Shown here: in pieces, positions 1 through 12,199 of the stretch
How positions within the stretch are numbered: position 1 is the first letter of the stretch
Layout of the letters: every line of letters starts with the position of its first letter
Source: Apostichopus japonicus
Taxonomy: Eukaryota > Echinodermata > Holothuroidea > Aspidochirotida > Stichopodidae
Length of the DNA: 64,000 nucleotides
Direction: 5' to 3'
NCBI RefSeq assembly: GCF_037975245.1
Contig: NC_092578.1
Location: forward strand, 1,676,001-1,740,000
Translations under genes and position numbers: made by a program
The notes under the pieces: generated by a model
Told to the model about the DNA's origin: nothing
Database searches by the model: none
Seen by the model: the letters and a program-made list of their open reading frames with translations, nothing else

Positions 1-91
1 TGTTGGTATCCATTGTAAGAACTGACTCTATGGAATTGCAGTTAAGCCGTTGAACAATGGTGGTGGTCAATATGTGTGAAAGAAGGAGAGA

Positions 92-445
92 ATGGGGGTT
101 GGGGAAGGAGAGTCTGGGGGTCAGGGAAGGAGAGTCTGGGGGTTGGGGAAGGAGATTTTGGGGGTGGGGAAGGAGAGTTTGGGGTGGGGAAGAAGAGACT
201 AGGAAGAGTCTGGGTATAGGGGAAGGACAGTCTGGGGATAGGGGAAGGACAGTCTGGGGGTAGAGGAAGGACAGTCTGGGGATAGGGGAAGGACAGTCTG
301 GGGGTAGGGGAAGGACAGTCTGGGGGTAGGGGAAGGACAGTCTGGGGATAGGGGAAGGACAGTCTGGGGGTAGAGGAAGGACAGTCTGGGGGTAGAGGAA
401 GGACAGTCTGGGGGTAGGACAGTCAGGGGGGTAGGGAAGGAGAGA
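92..445. repeat. G-rich minisatellite, about 22-bp unit
   Basis: A purine-rich tandem array lies upstream of the first visible integrin exon, probably in an intron. The core unit is about 22 bp, of the form TCTGGGGGTAGAGGAAGGACAG, with A/G variation between copies and shorter, more diverged units at both ends. The strand bias (G and A on the + strand) is strong. An open frame across the array is only a translation of the repeat. Confidence 0.9.
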
Positions 446-736
446 CTGAGGTGTCAGGGTTGGGAGGGGACAGAAGGGTAATGCTGTCTATATGGAACAT
501 TCCAGTCGTGTATGTCTGCCATTTACATTAACATCCATAAGAAAACAAATACCTGTTAATGACATTAGGTGAAGTTTGGCAGTGCAGAGGCAGGTTAAAG
601 GGATAGTTTACTCTAATTATGTGTGGCACAGCCTGAAATAAATGTGTTTCAACCTCAGTCTGGTCAGAATGGTTGGTTGTTTTCTTCATAAACACCACAT
701 TTTCTGTCATGTTAGATGACAGAAAATTTAGCATTT

Positions 737-860
737 AGCCTTTGAAGAAGATCCTGCGAGGATCGAAACGTCAGGCCAACTTACTTTTACACATTCTCTT
801 ACACAGGCTCTCTAGTGGATAAGCAGTTTGCTAACAGTAATATTTTATTTTGATGTTAGA
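737..860 (+). repeat. Dispersed retroelement-like repeat, copy 1
   Basis: The block holds a short hairpin (GATCC, loop, GGATC) followed by GAAACGTC, then about 60 bp later the phrase TAGTGGATAAGCAGTTTGCT. The same order of blocks recurs near 5610-5730, and the final block recurs at 33096-33130, so this is a dispersed family. The 5' core reads TTGAAGA where the second copy has CTGAAGA. A Penelope-like or other non-LTR element remnant is possible, but no coding part is visible here. Confidence 0.6.
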
Positions 861-1067
861 TAGAATAGGAGGATCAAACTTGCCATTACATCAGGAAAGG
901 ACCTTCCTCTGATTCCCTTTTGAATTATTAATTTTATTTAATTGATTTGTGGTTGAGGATGATGTTAACTTTGCATGTCATTTTTTCCATCATTTTCATG
1001 TAAATACTGGTAATTTTATGTTTCATTTAACTCATCCATTTATCCTTCTTTCCTCACCCATTTTTAG

Positions 1068-4000
1068 AGGAAATTCTACCATCATCTGTTCAGGACGAGG
1101 ATCTTGTGTCTGTGGTGATTGTGTTTGCTTCCCTAGACCGGTGAGGATCTTTTGAAATCTTCATCACATTTTAACAAAACCGATGAACATTTGATTGATT
1201 TTATTGTCAGGGTCAACTCTTGTTAACTGCAACACAGATAATAGTGTATCTTCTATATCAGCATATGGGACTAAACATGATTGGGTGTAGTCATGAGTAG
1301 CTCTCTTGTTTAAGTTAAAGCAGTTATGTTAATTGGTGCAAGTAGAGCAGAATTCTAAAGGAGGAGGGGAGGGGGAGGGGGTCGGAGTTGTAGGGCAAAC
1401 ATTGGGCTGAACTGATTGTGTCAATTTGGAGAAAAACATTAAATTAGGATTCTAGGTAAACAGTGGCATGGTGTTTTCAATTTCTTGTTCACTATGAAAC
1501 CTTGGGAAGTTATGGGTGACTTCATCACTTTCTTGAAACAGAAATCTACCATTTCTTTAATTTTTTACAGAATCCAGAGGAAGTGGTGAAGGGAACTTTC
1601 TGCGAATGCGATAATTTTTCTTGTGATAGGCACAGAGGTCAACTCTGTGGAGGTTTGTTAAAATCAGTTTTTAACCATTTGTAACTTTGACTGATCATAA
1701 AAATGTTTTACATCCTCAAAGGTTAAGTTGGTCCTTCAAGCAGCTTCCTGCATCTTGAAAAAGTTGTTGTCGCACATGCAATCATATTACTAGGTATTAT
1801 TATTATATATTGTTTTATATATAATATATTTTATTATTACTATTATTAGGTAGATTGTGGAAAGATTTGTTAGTGTCAAATGCAAAGCAGATGAAAGTTA
1901 GTAGTGAAAGACCATATTTGGTTCACTTGCCAAGTTTTCTTTGCTCCCAACCCCCCGCGGTGCCCACCCTACCCAGCGTGGTGCCCACCCGACCCAGCAC
2001 GGTGCCCACCAGACCCGCAGCGGTGCCCATAAGAATATCACCTAAGCTATCATCTTTCCTAAGTTCTTGACATGCAGAAACAATTAAGTGGCCCAAGGAG
2101 CCATTAAGATCAATGAGTCTATGATAATTGGCATTTACTTGTTCAGTGTTAAGTCATTTTTACCTTATCCTCCGATCCCTTTACTTTCTGGTTTTTCCTT
2201 TCGTCATCCATTTTTGTTTCCACTTTCTACATTTTACTGTTCTTTAGATCTGCCTTCTATCAGAATTAAGTCAGATATGTAACAGCCCCCTCCCCCCCCC
2301 CCCCATTCCTCATTGAGCATTTCAAACCACTTTCTTTAAGCTTTGAAGTATAATTTTGACATTTGTCGTACAGTCCAGTTGTTCTCTTTTGCTGCCCCTT
2401 CCTTATGTGTTGCATGGTATAATCTCTGTAGTTTGTTCTCCATTTTCTCATCAATCCTTTTCATATATATCATCTTCTTTTTTCCCCCCATTTGTTTTTT
2501 ATCAGGTGAAGAACACGGCACCTGTGTCTGTGATGAGGCATCGAGGAAGAGTAAATGTCAGTGTAAGGCCGGGTGGTCTGGACCTTCTTGTGCCTGCTCA
2601 ACTACGACAGACACTTGCATAGCTGCTAATGGGGTATGTACATCACCCAATCAGCCCAACCCACCCCACCCTACCCCCACCCCCCATATAATAAAACACT
2701 GTCCAGCTCGAACAGGATTTGAACCAGTTGCCTTATGAATCTTTATCCTGAGTGAGTCTGGTTTGAATCGTTTTCTATCTAATGTCTTTTAACTGCTTCC
2801 AAATTTCAATAAAAGAATGTCATTTACCAGGGTGAACAAAGGCCAGAATATGTAATTCATTCCAGTTATGATATTGCTCATAAAGAATTTTCTTGTCATT
2901 CATTGTGCTATTGGATAAAGCATTTTGGTATTAGATACAGAAATCTACTTGTCTGTTATGCTCAATTTCATCATTCAGCAGTATAACAAGCTAGCAATGG
3001 AGTACAAATTTTTTTTTTTTTTCTCTCCCCAACTTGAACTACTAGTACTATCGGCAAGTTGAATCTATCAGTTATCACTAACATACAAAAGAAAGAGCAT
3101 TTTTTGCTTCACTCCGTTCCCCCCTCCCCCCCCCCCCCCCGCAAACACACACACAAAACCGTTGCAAAAAGTTCCTTGGAGGTGAGCAAAAGTATTTGAA
3201 TGTAAACATACATGTGACTTTTTGTTTTGACATTTTGAAAACCAGTCAATAATATATGATATTCAGAAGATTTTTTTCAAACTGTTTGTCCTAATCAGTA
3301 GTTCCTCTTCAACTTAAGATACGTTCTGTTTCTTTGTATCACAGGAAACATGCAATGGTTACGGAGAGTGCGTCTGTGGTGCTTGTATTTGTAACGCCAA
3401 TTCAAGCTACAGTGGTGCCAAATGTGAAGAATGCAGGGTAAGAATGTTTCCTAGCAATCCTTTGTACTTCAGTGAAATTTCAAGTTTACTTTTTGTGTAA
3501 AATATGCCAATTCATTGAAAAAAAAAAATCATTTTGTAGGTTTGAATAGGTCAAACTCTTCAGACACTTATATATGAAACATGTTTGAATTGGATTTGGA
3601 ATAGAATTGGATTTTAGCGTGAGACAAGAAGAAGAAAAACAATGAAACTGTCTAATATATATTTCAAATTCAAAAGTTTGCCTGTGTAAGAAAGATTACT
3701 TGATGTTTAGGATGAATTGCGGTTGTTATTTCTGCTTCATAAATATTTAGCATTAAAGGTTTAATTATTTGTAAGTTAGGCACCATTTACCAGTAATCAG
3801 ACCATTATACAGATGCCATTTAGGGGGGTAATTTCAACGAGGTTAGCTGACCCCCCTTTTTTGGGTGTTGTTACTTCAGCCAATAACTTTATCCATTACT
3901 TATTTGTTACTCAGTTCCATAAATTCAGGTCCTTGTAATTTTCCATCTCTTTTGCTTGATCTTTAAAAGGCATGTCCAGGAAAATGCCAAGCCAACAAAG

Positions 4001-7000
4001 ACTGTGTGGAATGTAAAGCATTTGGAACTGGCTTGACCAGAGAACAGTGTGACAAGTGCCCATATAAGGTCATCCCCATCACCGGCGACCTACAGATTCG
4101 TAAGCTTATACTTTACCTCCTCACAGCATTTATAATAATGTGCAACGTAGTAACAAATAATTAATAGCAAAAAAAAAAACCTGCTTGAAATATTGAGAGA
4201 ATGACGTAGAGCTGTGGTTCTGATATTTTCCTGTTTTGATTAAGGTTCATGTATATATCGTATTTATCGCCCACGTACCATGTTTTATGTTCTGATGTCA
4301 TAAATACCTGACATATCGTTAATTTTCTGAGGTATAGTTATGTGATTCTCTGAGATTTGGATTGCCTCCTTACCTCCAACTTAGATACCTCCAAATTAGA
4401 TACCTCTTAAACACATCGAGATATCAATTCTATCCTTTCCGATACCTTTAGGTTACTTTAAACTGTGTTCTCCCGTAAGAAAGATTCCCACTGTATGACG
4501 TCACACATTGCTAGTTTCTTCTATCATATAATGTCTCTCTCATTAGTGTATCGTAATGTCTCTAAGCTTGTTAATTCTCGTTTATAAGTTTTGTTTTATG
4601 TTTTTTATTTTTTTTAAATAATTTTGTATACATCAACTATAATGCCTCCATTAATCCTTTTTTTCCAAAAACACATTGTCGAGTTTCTCTCATTTAATGT
4701 CTCTATCATTAGTGTATCTTAAAGTCTCTTAGTTTGGTCAAGATCGTTTATCAATTCCGTTAATTTTCTAACCTCTGTTCTTTAGTTTTTCGATATATCA
4801 ACAATAAAGGCTCCCTTTAACCCTCTTTTCCCGACATAGTGTCAGGGAAGTGAAACAGAAATGGGCGTGAGAAATATAACAAAATGACAGAAAAGAAGTT
4901 ACTGAAGTTGTCCCCTTGTAGGTAATTACCCTGAAATTAGTCACGATAATCCCTTTGTTTATCTATCCATCTGTCTATTTATTTCTCATACAGCAAATGG
5001 TTCGGAACGTTGTCTGGTTCCTGACAACGATGGCTGTTCTTTCATTTTCACCTATGAACAGTTTAGCAACGATACATTTGTCCTCTACGTACTTGCAGAA
5101 AAGAGTAAGTTTTTAGCTTCATTGACAATCAGTAGCTTTATCAGTTTTGAAATCCAATCTTTTTGTTTCGATAGTAAAGAGTCTGTAAAGTAATGCTGTA
5201 CAGCAGTTTTGCCACTAACCTCATGAACTCCTTGCCTTCTGGTCAATGTACTTTTCCCTCGCCATCGGCGCTTAACTCGCCAAAAATAGATTCCACCCGA
5301 CTATACCGTAGTCAGTCAAAGGGCAGCCGGTCTAGCCAGCCCTATCTGGCCAGATCCAGTGCCTTGGCCTGGTCATTCCTTTCCTGTGACTTTCACTGTT
5401 AAGAGCAATACAATATCGGAGGTTTTTGTGTGTGATTTTAGAAATCGCTCAGCTCACTTGGAAGCCCCTTTTCTCCCGAATTAAGCCTTCTCTCATTGTC
5501 TCAAAAGTCCCACTGCTGACACCACAAACATTTGTTGAAATAATTGTGTGTTTAAAAGTAAGAGGGCCTGACGATCCTAGCAGGATCTTCTTCAGAGGCT
5601 GAATGAAAGATTCAGCCCTGAAGAAGATCCTGCTAGGATCGAAATGTCAGACCCTCTTACTTTGACACATTCTGTTTAATACAGGCCCTTTAGTGGATAA
5701 GCAGTTTGCTAACAGTTGTGTTTTATTTTGATATAATTGTGTCTTGAAGTTTGGGATAATTAAAAGTCTTTAAGAATCAAATTGTTTCATAACATTTTTA
5801 AAGGAGTCAGTTGTTTTGAATTTAATTTTTTTTGGGAGGGGGGGTGGGAGAGGAATCATTTAACTCAGGAAGTGCTTGCTTTATCTGAATGAGGTCGAAT
5901 CCTCCCCATGTTTATTTTCTTTCCCTCTAATGTAGAAAAATTGGTATGTGATGCCTCCAGCTGTTCAGCTTGCTAACCTAAATTACTTACAGTAATTTTG
6001 ATGAAACATTCAGTGTCCTTTTCAAGGACAACTAGGGAATAAAATTGAAGATTTTTTTTTCATTTTATAATAAGACTTTATTCCCTCTCTCAAACCCTGA
6101 ATTTCACCTCTTTATAAAAAAAAACAAATTTCAAGGGAATGAAAAGTCATTATTAAAGTTATAATCTCAAAAGTGAAAGGATTTTCTCTCTTTGTTAAAT
6201 TGTGTTTTGTACAAAAACCAGAGGTTATCCCCGTAGGAATGGAAACCAGCATATTGGTGACAACTTTATGTTGTTTCAAGCTTCTATTCTTCTTGTATAT
6301 GGGATCTAGGGAATACATTTTTTTTTCATTTAATAACAAGACTATATTCCCCCTCTCAAACCCTGAATTTCACCTCCTTATAAATAAACAAATTTCAAGG
6401 GAATGAAAAGTCATTATTAAAGTTTTAATTTAAAAAGTGAAAGGATTTTCTCCCTTTGTGTTTAGTACAAAAACTAGAGGTTATCCCCATAGGAACGGAA
6501 ACCAGCATATTGGTGAAGAATTTCTGTCGTTTCAAGTTTCTTTTCTTGTTGTATATTTGATCTTTCAGGCTGTCCAGAGCCGATCAATCCTCTCGTAGTC
6601 ATCATTCCCATCGTGATCGGTATCATTCTCATCGGATTACTCTTGCTTATTCTCTGGCGTGTCCTGATTTATCTATGGGACAGGAAGGAATACAAACAAT
6701 TTGAAAAGGATAGGGCAAATGCTAAATGGGAAATGGTAAGCCCACATATTCATTCATTCATTCACTTATTCATTCATCCATCAGGTAGATCTTTCCTAGA
6801 CTTGCTCCAAGTCATTTTTTTTTCACTTTTTGTGTCTCTATGTAGAAAATACTTTACATAGTTTTGACACATTTTCTATAATAGGCATATACTAATTTAT
6901 ATTTCCATTTCTTTTTATGTCTTATATGTTGTACCCATCTTCCTGAACAAAGGTGTATTGTGATTTGAGCAATAGAGATCAGTGCAGCATGGTGTGACTG

Positions 7001-7168
7001 ATTAGTGTTATAGCATTGTCTTATATCAAGGTCAAACTTAACAATCCAATTAAAATTCAAATCAAAGGTAACGGTTATACTCACTTGTTTTGTTTCCTTT
7101 TGCAGGGTGAAAATCCAATATACAAGCCATCGACCACAATCCACAAAAACCCAATGTATGGAAAGTAA
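1068..7168 (+). CDS. Integrin beta subunit, 3' portion (8 exons)
   Basis: Cell-surface adhesion receptor beta chain, which pairs with an alpha chain. Exons: 1068 (or 1070)-1140, 1571-1652, 2506-2633, 3345-3437, 3970-4099, 4994-5104, 6569-6735, 7106-7168; all joins have AG/GT borders and keep phase. The first four encode cysteine-rich integrin EGF modules, including [14 protein letters not shown] and [17 protein letters not shown], typical of I-EGF2-4. Exons 5 and 6 encode the beta-tail domain. Exon 7 encodes a single hydrophobic helix (from [11 protein letters not shown]) and the membrane-proximal [19 protein letters not shown]. Exon 8 gives the end of the tail with two NPxY motifs, NPIY and NPMY, the talin and kindlin docking sites, and a TAA stop. 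About 281 residues are visible; the I-like, PSI and hybrid domains must lie left of the window. The subtype cannot be assigned from this part. Confidence 0.96.
2715..2725 (-). repeat. tRNA B-box-like motif, probable SINE remnant
   Basis: On the - strand the motif GGTTCAAATCC matches the RNA polymerase III B-box/T-arm consensus and is followed by TGTTCGAGCTGG. I see no convincing A box or acceptor stem, so this is not called a tRNA gene. It lies in the integrin intron just after the exon ending at 2633. A degraded tRNA-derived SINE is the simplest reading. Confidence 0.35.
4508..4842. repeat. Diverged tandem duplication in an integrin intron
   Basis: Two adjacent segments of about 165-170 bp (roughly 4508-4678 and 4679-4842) share the same order of words: TTTCT..TC, AATGTCTCT, CATTAGTGTATC, then a T-rich stretch, then ATCAAC-ATAA-GC-TCC near the end. 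They are clearly related but diverged. The duplication lies in the intron between the two beta-tail exons. Confidence 0.65.
5555..5740. repeat. Inverted-repeat retroelement fragment (copy 2 of the repeat at 737)
   Basis: The left arm 5555-5604 is nearly the reverse complement of the right arm 5610-5663, with a 5-nt loop (5605-5609) and a few mismatches or indels. The right arm reads CTGAAGA (5618-5624), hairpin GATCC/GGATC, GAAA (5641-5644), and then continues into the dispersed phrase TTTAGTGGATAAGCAGTTTG. It lies within an integrin intron. A head-to-head partial duplication of a retroelement end would explain it; the family is not certain. Confidence 0.7.
6032..6568. repeat. About 265-bp tandem duplication abutting an integrin splice acceptor
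   Basis: Two consecutive copies (about 6032-6304 and 6306-6568) share long blocks such as CTCAAACCCTGAATTTCACC, GGGAATGAAAAGTCATTATT and GAAACCAGCATATTGGTGA. The second copy ends at the TTGATCTTTCAG acceptor of the transmembrane exon. The matching place in the first copy reads GGGATCTAGGG and is not followed by exon sequence. The duplication therefore covers the 3' part of the intron up to the splice site. Confidence 0.88.
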
Positions 7169-8396
7169 ATTTCAGTAATTTCCGGTAGCTGGTAGACAGA
7201 AAGATGGTTGATTGTACCCTCATAGCAGTTCTACAGCAAGAACTCTTTAAGGCCATTTGAAGGATTATTGTCACCTGCAAACCAAATTATACCCACCAAA
7301 AAAAAGCTGTTTAAGAGGCATCATCCAGTTTGTATCAACATCCCTTCTCACGTATCATCAATATTACTTCTGCGGCTTTTCGATGCAGAAAACAAGAAAC
7401 TTGAGGGAAGATATTTTGTGGTTTGGTTTGGTTCTGGTTTTTTATTGACAATTATCAGATATGAGTTTGAACTGTGGATTAAAGTGTGTATGAAAGTTTA
7501 ATAATTCTCGGAAAGGTTAAAATTGAAAGCTTTAATTCTTGCTTAATGTTTTTTTCAGTGATGGATACCGAATATTTAAATGTTGACTTTATTGGAAAAA
7601 GGGTAAAGGAGGTGGCTTTGATTGTAATTAATAGTTATTTTATTGCAACATTATTATCTGTTAATATTTCTTATTACTGCCATATTGAAATTGGGACGAG
7701 GGGGGGGGGGGGGGTTGAGGGTTGGGGATGGTGAATTAGATAAAAATAAGTATTAACAGTTTTGGGTGTCTTAGCTTAGTTCCAATAGAAGATTTGTAAT
7801 TGCCCACAATGTCCACAAAGTCATACATGAAATAATTTTTCTTGATGTCAAAGTTGTTTGTGGTACATTAATAACTGAAAGTTACTCGTCCTTTCTTGAA
7901 ATATTTGATTTATGATCTTGAATGTGTCATAGAGAAGTAGATAGGGGATTGGTGAGAAATGGCTTTTTGGGGGATTGAAGACTTTCTCGAGGATACTCGT
8001 TGCAATTTGTATTTTATCTTCATACATGAAAAGCTTTTAATTGTGTTTTTGACAATTATGGTTGATCAACTCCTGCATAATTTGCTTCACCCCACCTGTT
8101 TTCATTGAAGGTTGACTGGTTTGTTAAAGAAGGAAACTTAAGAATGTTGCAGTACAAATTACTGGAGTAGGAAAGGGGGGCTAAGGGAGATATTGGGGGG
8201 TGGGGAGAGTGTTAACAAACTACACCAATTAAAATTCTGCACATTTTTCAGTCTTTTACTTCACTAGGAGTGATGATTATGTACTATGCAATCTAAATCT
8301 ATTCAAAATTTAATCAAAATCTAAAAACAAGAGAGATAAGAGATCAGACAGCTAATTCTACTTCTGAAAGTCTCCTCTTAGCCGTGTCGGACACCT

Positions 8397-8736
8397 CCAA
8401 TGCCCATTGACTGCCTCTGAGCCGTGTGGGTCTTAGAGTTATCCAATGCCCATTGGCTGCCTCTGAGCCGTGTGGGTCTTAGAGTTATCCAATGCCCATT
8501 GACTGCCTCTGAGCTGTGTGGGTCTTAGAGTTATCCAATGCCCATTGACTGCCTCTGAGCCGTGTGGGTCTTAGAGTTATCCAATGCCCAGTGACTGCCT
8601 CTGAGCTGTGTGGGTCTTAGAGTTATCCAATGCCCATTGGCTGCCTCTGAGCCGTGTGGGTCTTTGAGTTATCCAATGCCCATTGGCTGCCTCTGAGCCG
8701 TGTGGGTCTTAGAGTTATCCAATGCCCATTGACTGC
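8397..8736. repeat. 46-bp minisatellite, seven full units plus a partial one
   Basis: Units begin every 46 bp at 8397, 8443, 8489, 8535, 8581, 8627, 8673 and 8719, each starting CCAATGCCCATTG and containing CTGCCTCTGAGC and GGGTCTTAGAGTTAT. Copies differ by only a few substitutions (GACTG/GGCTG, GCCGTG/GCTGTG), so the array is young or homogenised. A partial unit precedes it (GCCGTGTCGGACACCT). Units abut with no unique spacer. Confidence 0.95.
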
Positions 8737-9030
8737 TGGGATGGAAAAACTATCATAAGAATTCATCTTTCCCGGTGAAAGGAAAGAAGAGCTATCGGCT
8801 ATGCCTGCACTTATCATGCCCTTTGTCACCAAACAGTTTCTCAACCAATCAGGCCAACTTTGTACTTCCAATTTATGCTAGATCCGATAAATTCTAGGGA
8901 GTCTTCCCCTGTGAGTGTTTCCTTTATATTTGTCACAGATTTTGAAAATGTTGTGACTGTTTCGAGTTGACTTGTTTATACTGCCAAACCGGGTGCTTTG
9001 TTTTCTTGCAAAGTTGTGAATAGGAAAGCA

Positions 9031-9256
9031 CTGAACTGTGTCTGCACACCGAACTGTGTCTGCACACCGAACTGTGTCTGCACACCGAACTGTGTCTGCA
9101 CACCGAACTGTGTCTGCACCGAACTCTGTATGCACACTGAGCTGTGTCTGTACTGAACTGTCTGCACTAAACTGTCTGCACACTGAACCGTGTCTTCACA
9201 CTGAACCGTGTCTGCAATGAACCGTGTCTGTAATGAACTGTGTCTGCAATGAACTG
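9031..9256. repeat. 18-bp minisatellite with decaying end
   Basis: About five near-perfect units of TGTGTCTGCACACCGAAC are followed by increasingly diverged and shortened units (CTGTGTCTGTACTGAACTG and similar) up to about 9256. Because 18 is a multiple of three, all frames stay open across the array, which produces spurious repeat-peptide ORFs on both strands. Confidence 0.93.
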
Positions 9257-10929
9257 TGTCATGAATAGTGAATTTGTGAAATTAATCGTAATTGAAGCTG
9301 CCTTGAGATATATTATAAACAAAGTGGTATTTTCATTCCAGTTGCCATAACAACCATTGGACAGTGTTTGAAATGACTTTGAAGGATTAGAAACGTTTTC
9401 AAATAATTATCTCGGTCAGGTTTAATTAAAAGTGATGGCAAACGATAACGGATTTTATTACTGGACAACTGTTAGTCCGCCATAAGAAAAACGCGATTCA
9501 AGATAAATATGTGCTTGTTTACATTATAAAATAAAATTTGTATATGTTAGGTTATAGATACCAGCCTGCTGCTCCATTTGCATTCCATCCAATTTCTATG
9601 AATATTCATAATGGTGGATTCTATGGTTTACAATGCAGCATAAGTGTAAAAGATGAATATTTATGCCATGAATAACTAGCAGTGTCATCGCACATACTGT
9701 GACCATATATATGAGTAGGCTGTATCAGGTGCTTAGCTGTATATTTGAAATATTATGTACAGATTTGTTTGCATGCAAACAACATTTGTTCTTCAGGCTA
9801 ATTCTGAAAATGGGCAGAGTTGTCACTGTACTTTATATGAATGGGTAATGAATTTTGTCCACAAGGTTTACTAAAGTGTATGTAGATGTTAAAAAAAAAT
9901 TGTACTCTTGTTTCATTTCTATTTTTTTTTAATTATTAATTGGTGTATCGTAAATGAAGATAGATTAAAAGGAAAAAAAAAGAAGACAATTTGTACAAAG
10001 CAATTTTTGATATTTTGTGTAAATTAATATTTAGTGGAAGTTCCTTAATATTATTAACATCCTATGTATTTTGATTATAAATAAAGGTTCTTTTTTTAAT
10101 AGTAAGATCAATTAAACAGCAGGTGGTAATGATCTAACTTTCCTTTGTTTTGTAACTTTTTATGCTTGCATTACTTCATGCTATGAAGTAGTACCCACTT
10201 CAATTTTGTAATTATGTTTCTTATGGTCATGTGAATGGTACATGTCTTTGAATTTTTGGTTTGTTACTGACACATTTATGTGGCTCCAAGTATACTACAG
10301 GTGTATGGGTTGTAAAGTGCTGCCTATCACTGGTTGCAAAAGGGGACCTCCACTCGCAAATGTAACGGCTCCATTAAACACACGTTACCTTGAGAAGATA
10401 TTAACTCACGTGAGCAATTTTTCTAGAATATTTGCAGTTTTAAATCCCATCTTGGAAATGGACATTTATTTGGAACTTTCTGTAACAAAAAGTTCTTAAG
10501 ATAATTAAAAACAACTCCCAAGAAATTTGCAAAAACTTGCCAATAAAATCAAACCCCATCTTGGTTTATTTCTTGCTTGCTGTGTCGTCGTAAATATTTC
10601 TCTTTTCCTTTGTCGGTGGTGGTCAAAAAAAAAATCATTCTGGATGGTAGTACCAAACTTATATTCAGCATCTTTCAAACATCTATTCCATTTCCATCAT
10701 CGACAATAAACCAAAGTTTTTTGGAGGGCCACTTTTGGAGTAAAATCTGTCCTCTTGGTTAAGTCATTCTGTCCATCAACCTTATCATGCCTTTTACTTT
10801 TTGGTTGGATTTTCTTTCATTTTATTCTTTCTTCTGTATTTTTTATTAAACCATCGTGAGTCTGTAGAACAAGTTTATTATTTCTAGCTATTATTTCAGT
10901 CATGGAAGCAGGAATGGAAGGTTTATAGT

Positions 10930-11135
10930 CTCCGTAATCTGATATCACTGTAGGCTTCACCATAAGTTTTGGTTATCTCTGTATACTTCTATAAGCTGCG
11001 GTAATCACCGTAAGTTTTGAGGGCTGCCCGCGTTAATAACCATCAGCTTTGGCAGTGTTCACTTCAAGCATTAGTTATCACCAAAAACTTCAGTAATCAC
11101 CAAAAGCTTCTGTACTTACTGTAAGAAGTATTCAC
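10930..11135. repeat. Degenerate short repeats around GTAATCACCRTAAG
   Basis: Variants of CTTC-GTAATCACC-AAAGC (GTAATCACCGTAAGTTTT, AGTAATCACCAAAAGCTTC, TATCACTGTAGGCTTCACC) recur at roughly 20-30 bp spacing. The units are too diverged to define a clean consensus by eye. This looks like an old minisatellite. Confidence 0.4.
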
Positions 11136-12199
11136 TACTATGTCTATGACGATATCAAATAACAACACTATTTTAAAGGACAGTGACATAATACAGCGTG
11201 AAAAATTGAAGAAAAGTTCAGCTAAGATGTAGTATGTTCTGTACTGCTAAGTATGAATAAGTAGGTTGGAGATGTCACTATTTCTTATCAATACAGTCAA
11301 GTTAGAGGTACTACGTAAGTGAAGAATTATGGAGAAAAACTGCTGTCTTGTTTGGAAGTTTGGCAAAAAATCCTGACTCCTTCTTGAAATTTTCTTTTTA
11401 TAATTGAGGGATGATTCTATGATCATTGATATCATTAAAGATTTAATTGAAGGATGTGACTACTTAACTTGACTGCTAAATTTGCTGGTCTTTTCCCCCA
11501 ATAGTCATTGTTTAAACTTTGCTTTTTTGTACCAATGCATTTTTACTCTCACATTAAGTCATGTTGTATATTTAGTGTTCATCCGATGGTTAATATTTCA
11601 TATCTATACCGAATTAAAACAGCTTTGGTCCAATCCTTTGTATTTTCCTGCAATAATACCCGTCGGGTTGAAGAAGAAAAAAAGTAATAATAAAGACCAG
11701 TTAGTCATTAATTATTTCATGTTGTTTTTATTTAAGTGTGGCATTGTGTTTATTATCTGGCTCTTGAGGATATGTATAGCTACTACACAGTCAAACATGA
11801 AATGACACAGCCATGAAAAATCTTTACCATGGCCTAGCCTCCACCCAGTTAAAAAGAGTCGCAACATTTTTTTAGTTTTCATGGGACTACTTTACGAACT
11901 TGCCACATGTAAGATGATAACAAGCGTCATTATTCACAAAGTTTCTCTCCTTTACAGTGTATATAAACACTTTGTTAGGCTAAGGTATAGGACACTCCTT
12001 CCTATTGGATCTATCTTGGAAGACGTTTTGAGATCATTGGATGTCATCTCCGTGTCCTTATTTTCACATAACGACTTTCTAACAAATAAGCTTAGGATTC
12101 CATCCTCTCCCGCGGACTGTCACCGATGATTTTCATTTATCGGAATTCGGAATGGACTTTGGTGGATTTCTGAAAGCAACAAAATGGTCTACATCTGGT

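Noticed and set aside
57-263. Open frame of 68 codons rich in Gly/Glu/Trp
   Set aside because: It is a translation of the G-rich minisatellite at 92-445.
2700-2760. Possible tRNA gene on the - strand
   Set aside because: Only a B-box/T-arm word is present; no A box, anticodon arm or acceptor stem could be drawn.
8397-8736. Regular direct repeats that might suggest a CRISPR array
   Set aside because: Units of 46 bp abut directly with no unique spacers, in an animal genome.
8878-9220. Repeat-peptide open frames on both strands (Cys-Ala-Asp-Thr-Val-Arg type)
   Set aside because: The 18-bp unit keeps every frame open; there is no exon structure or family likeness.
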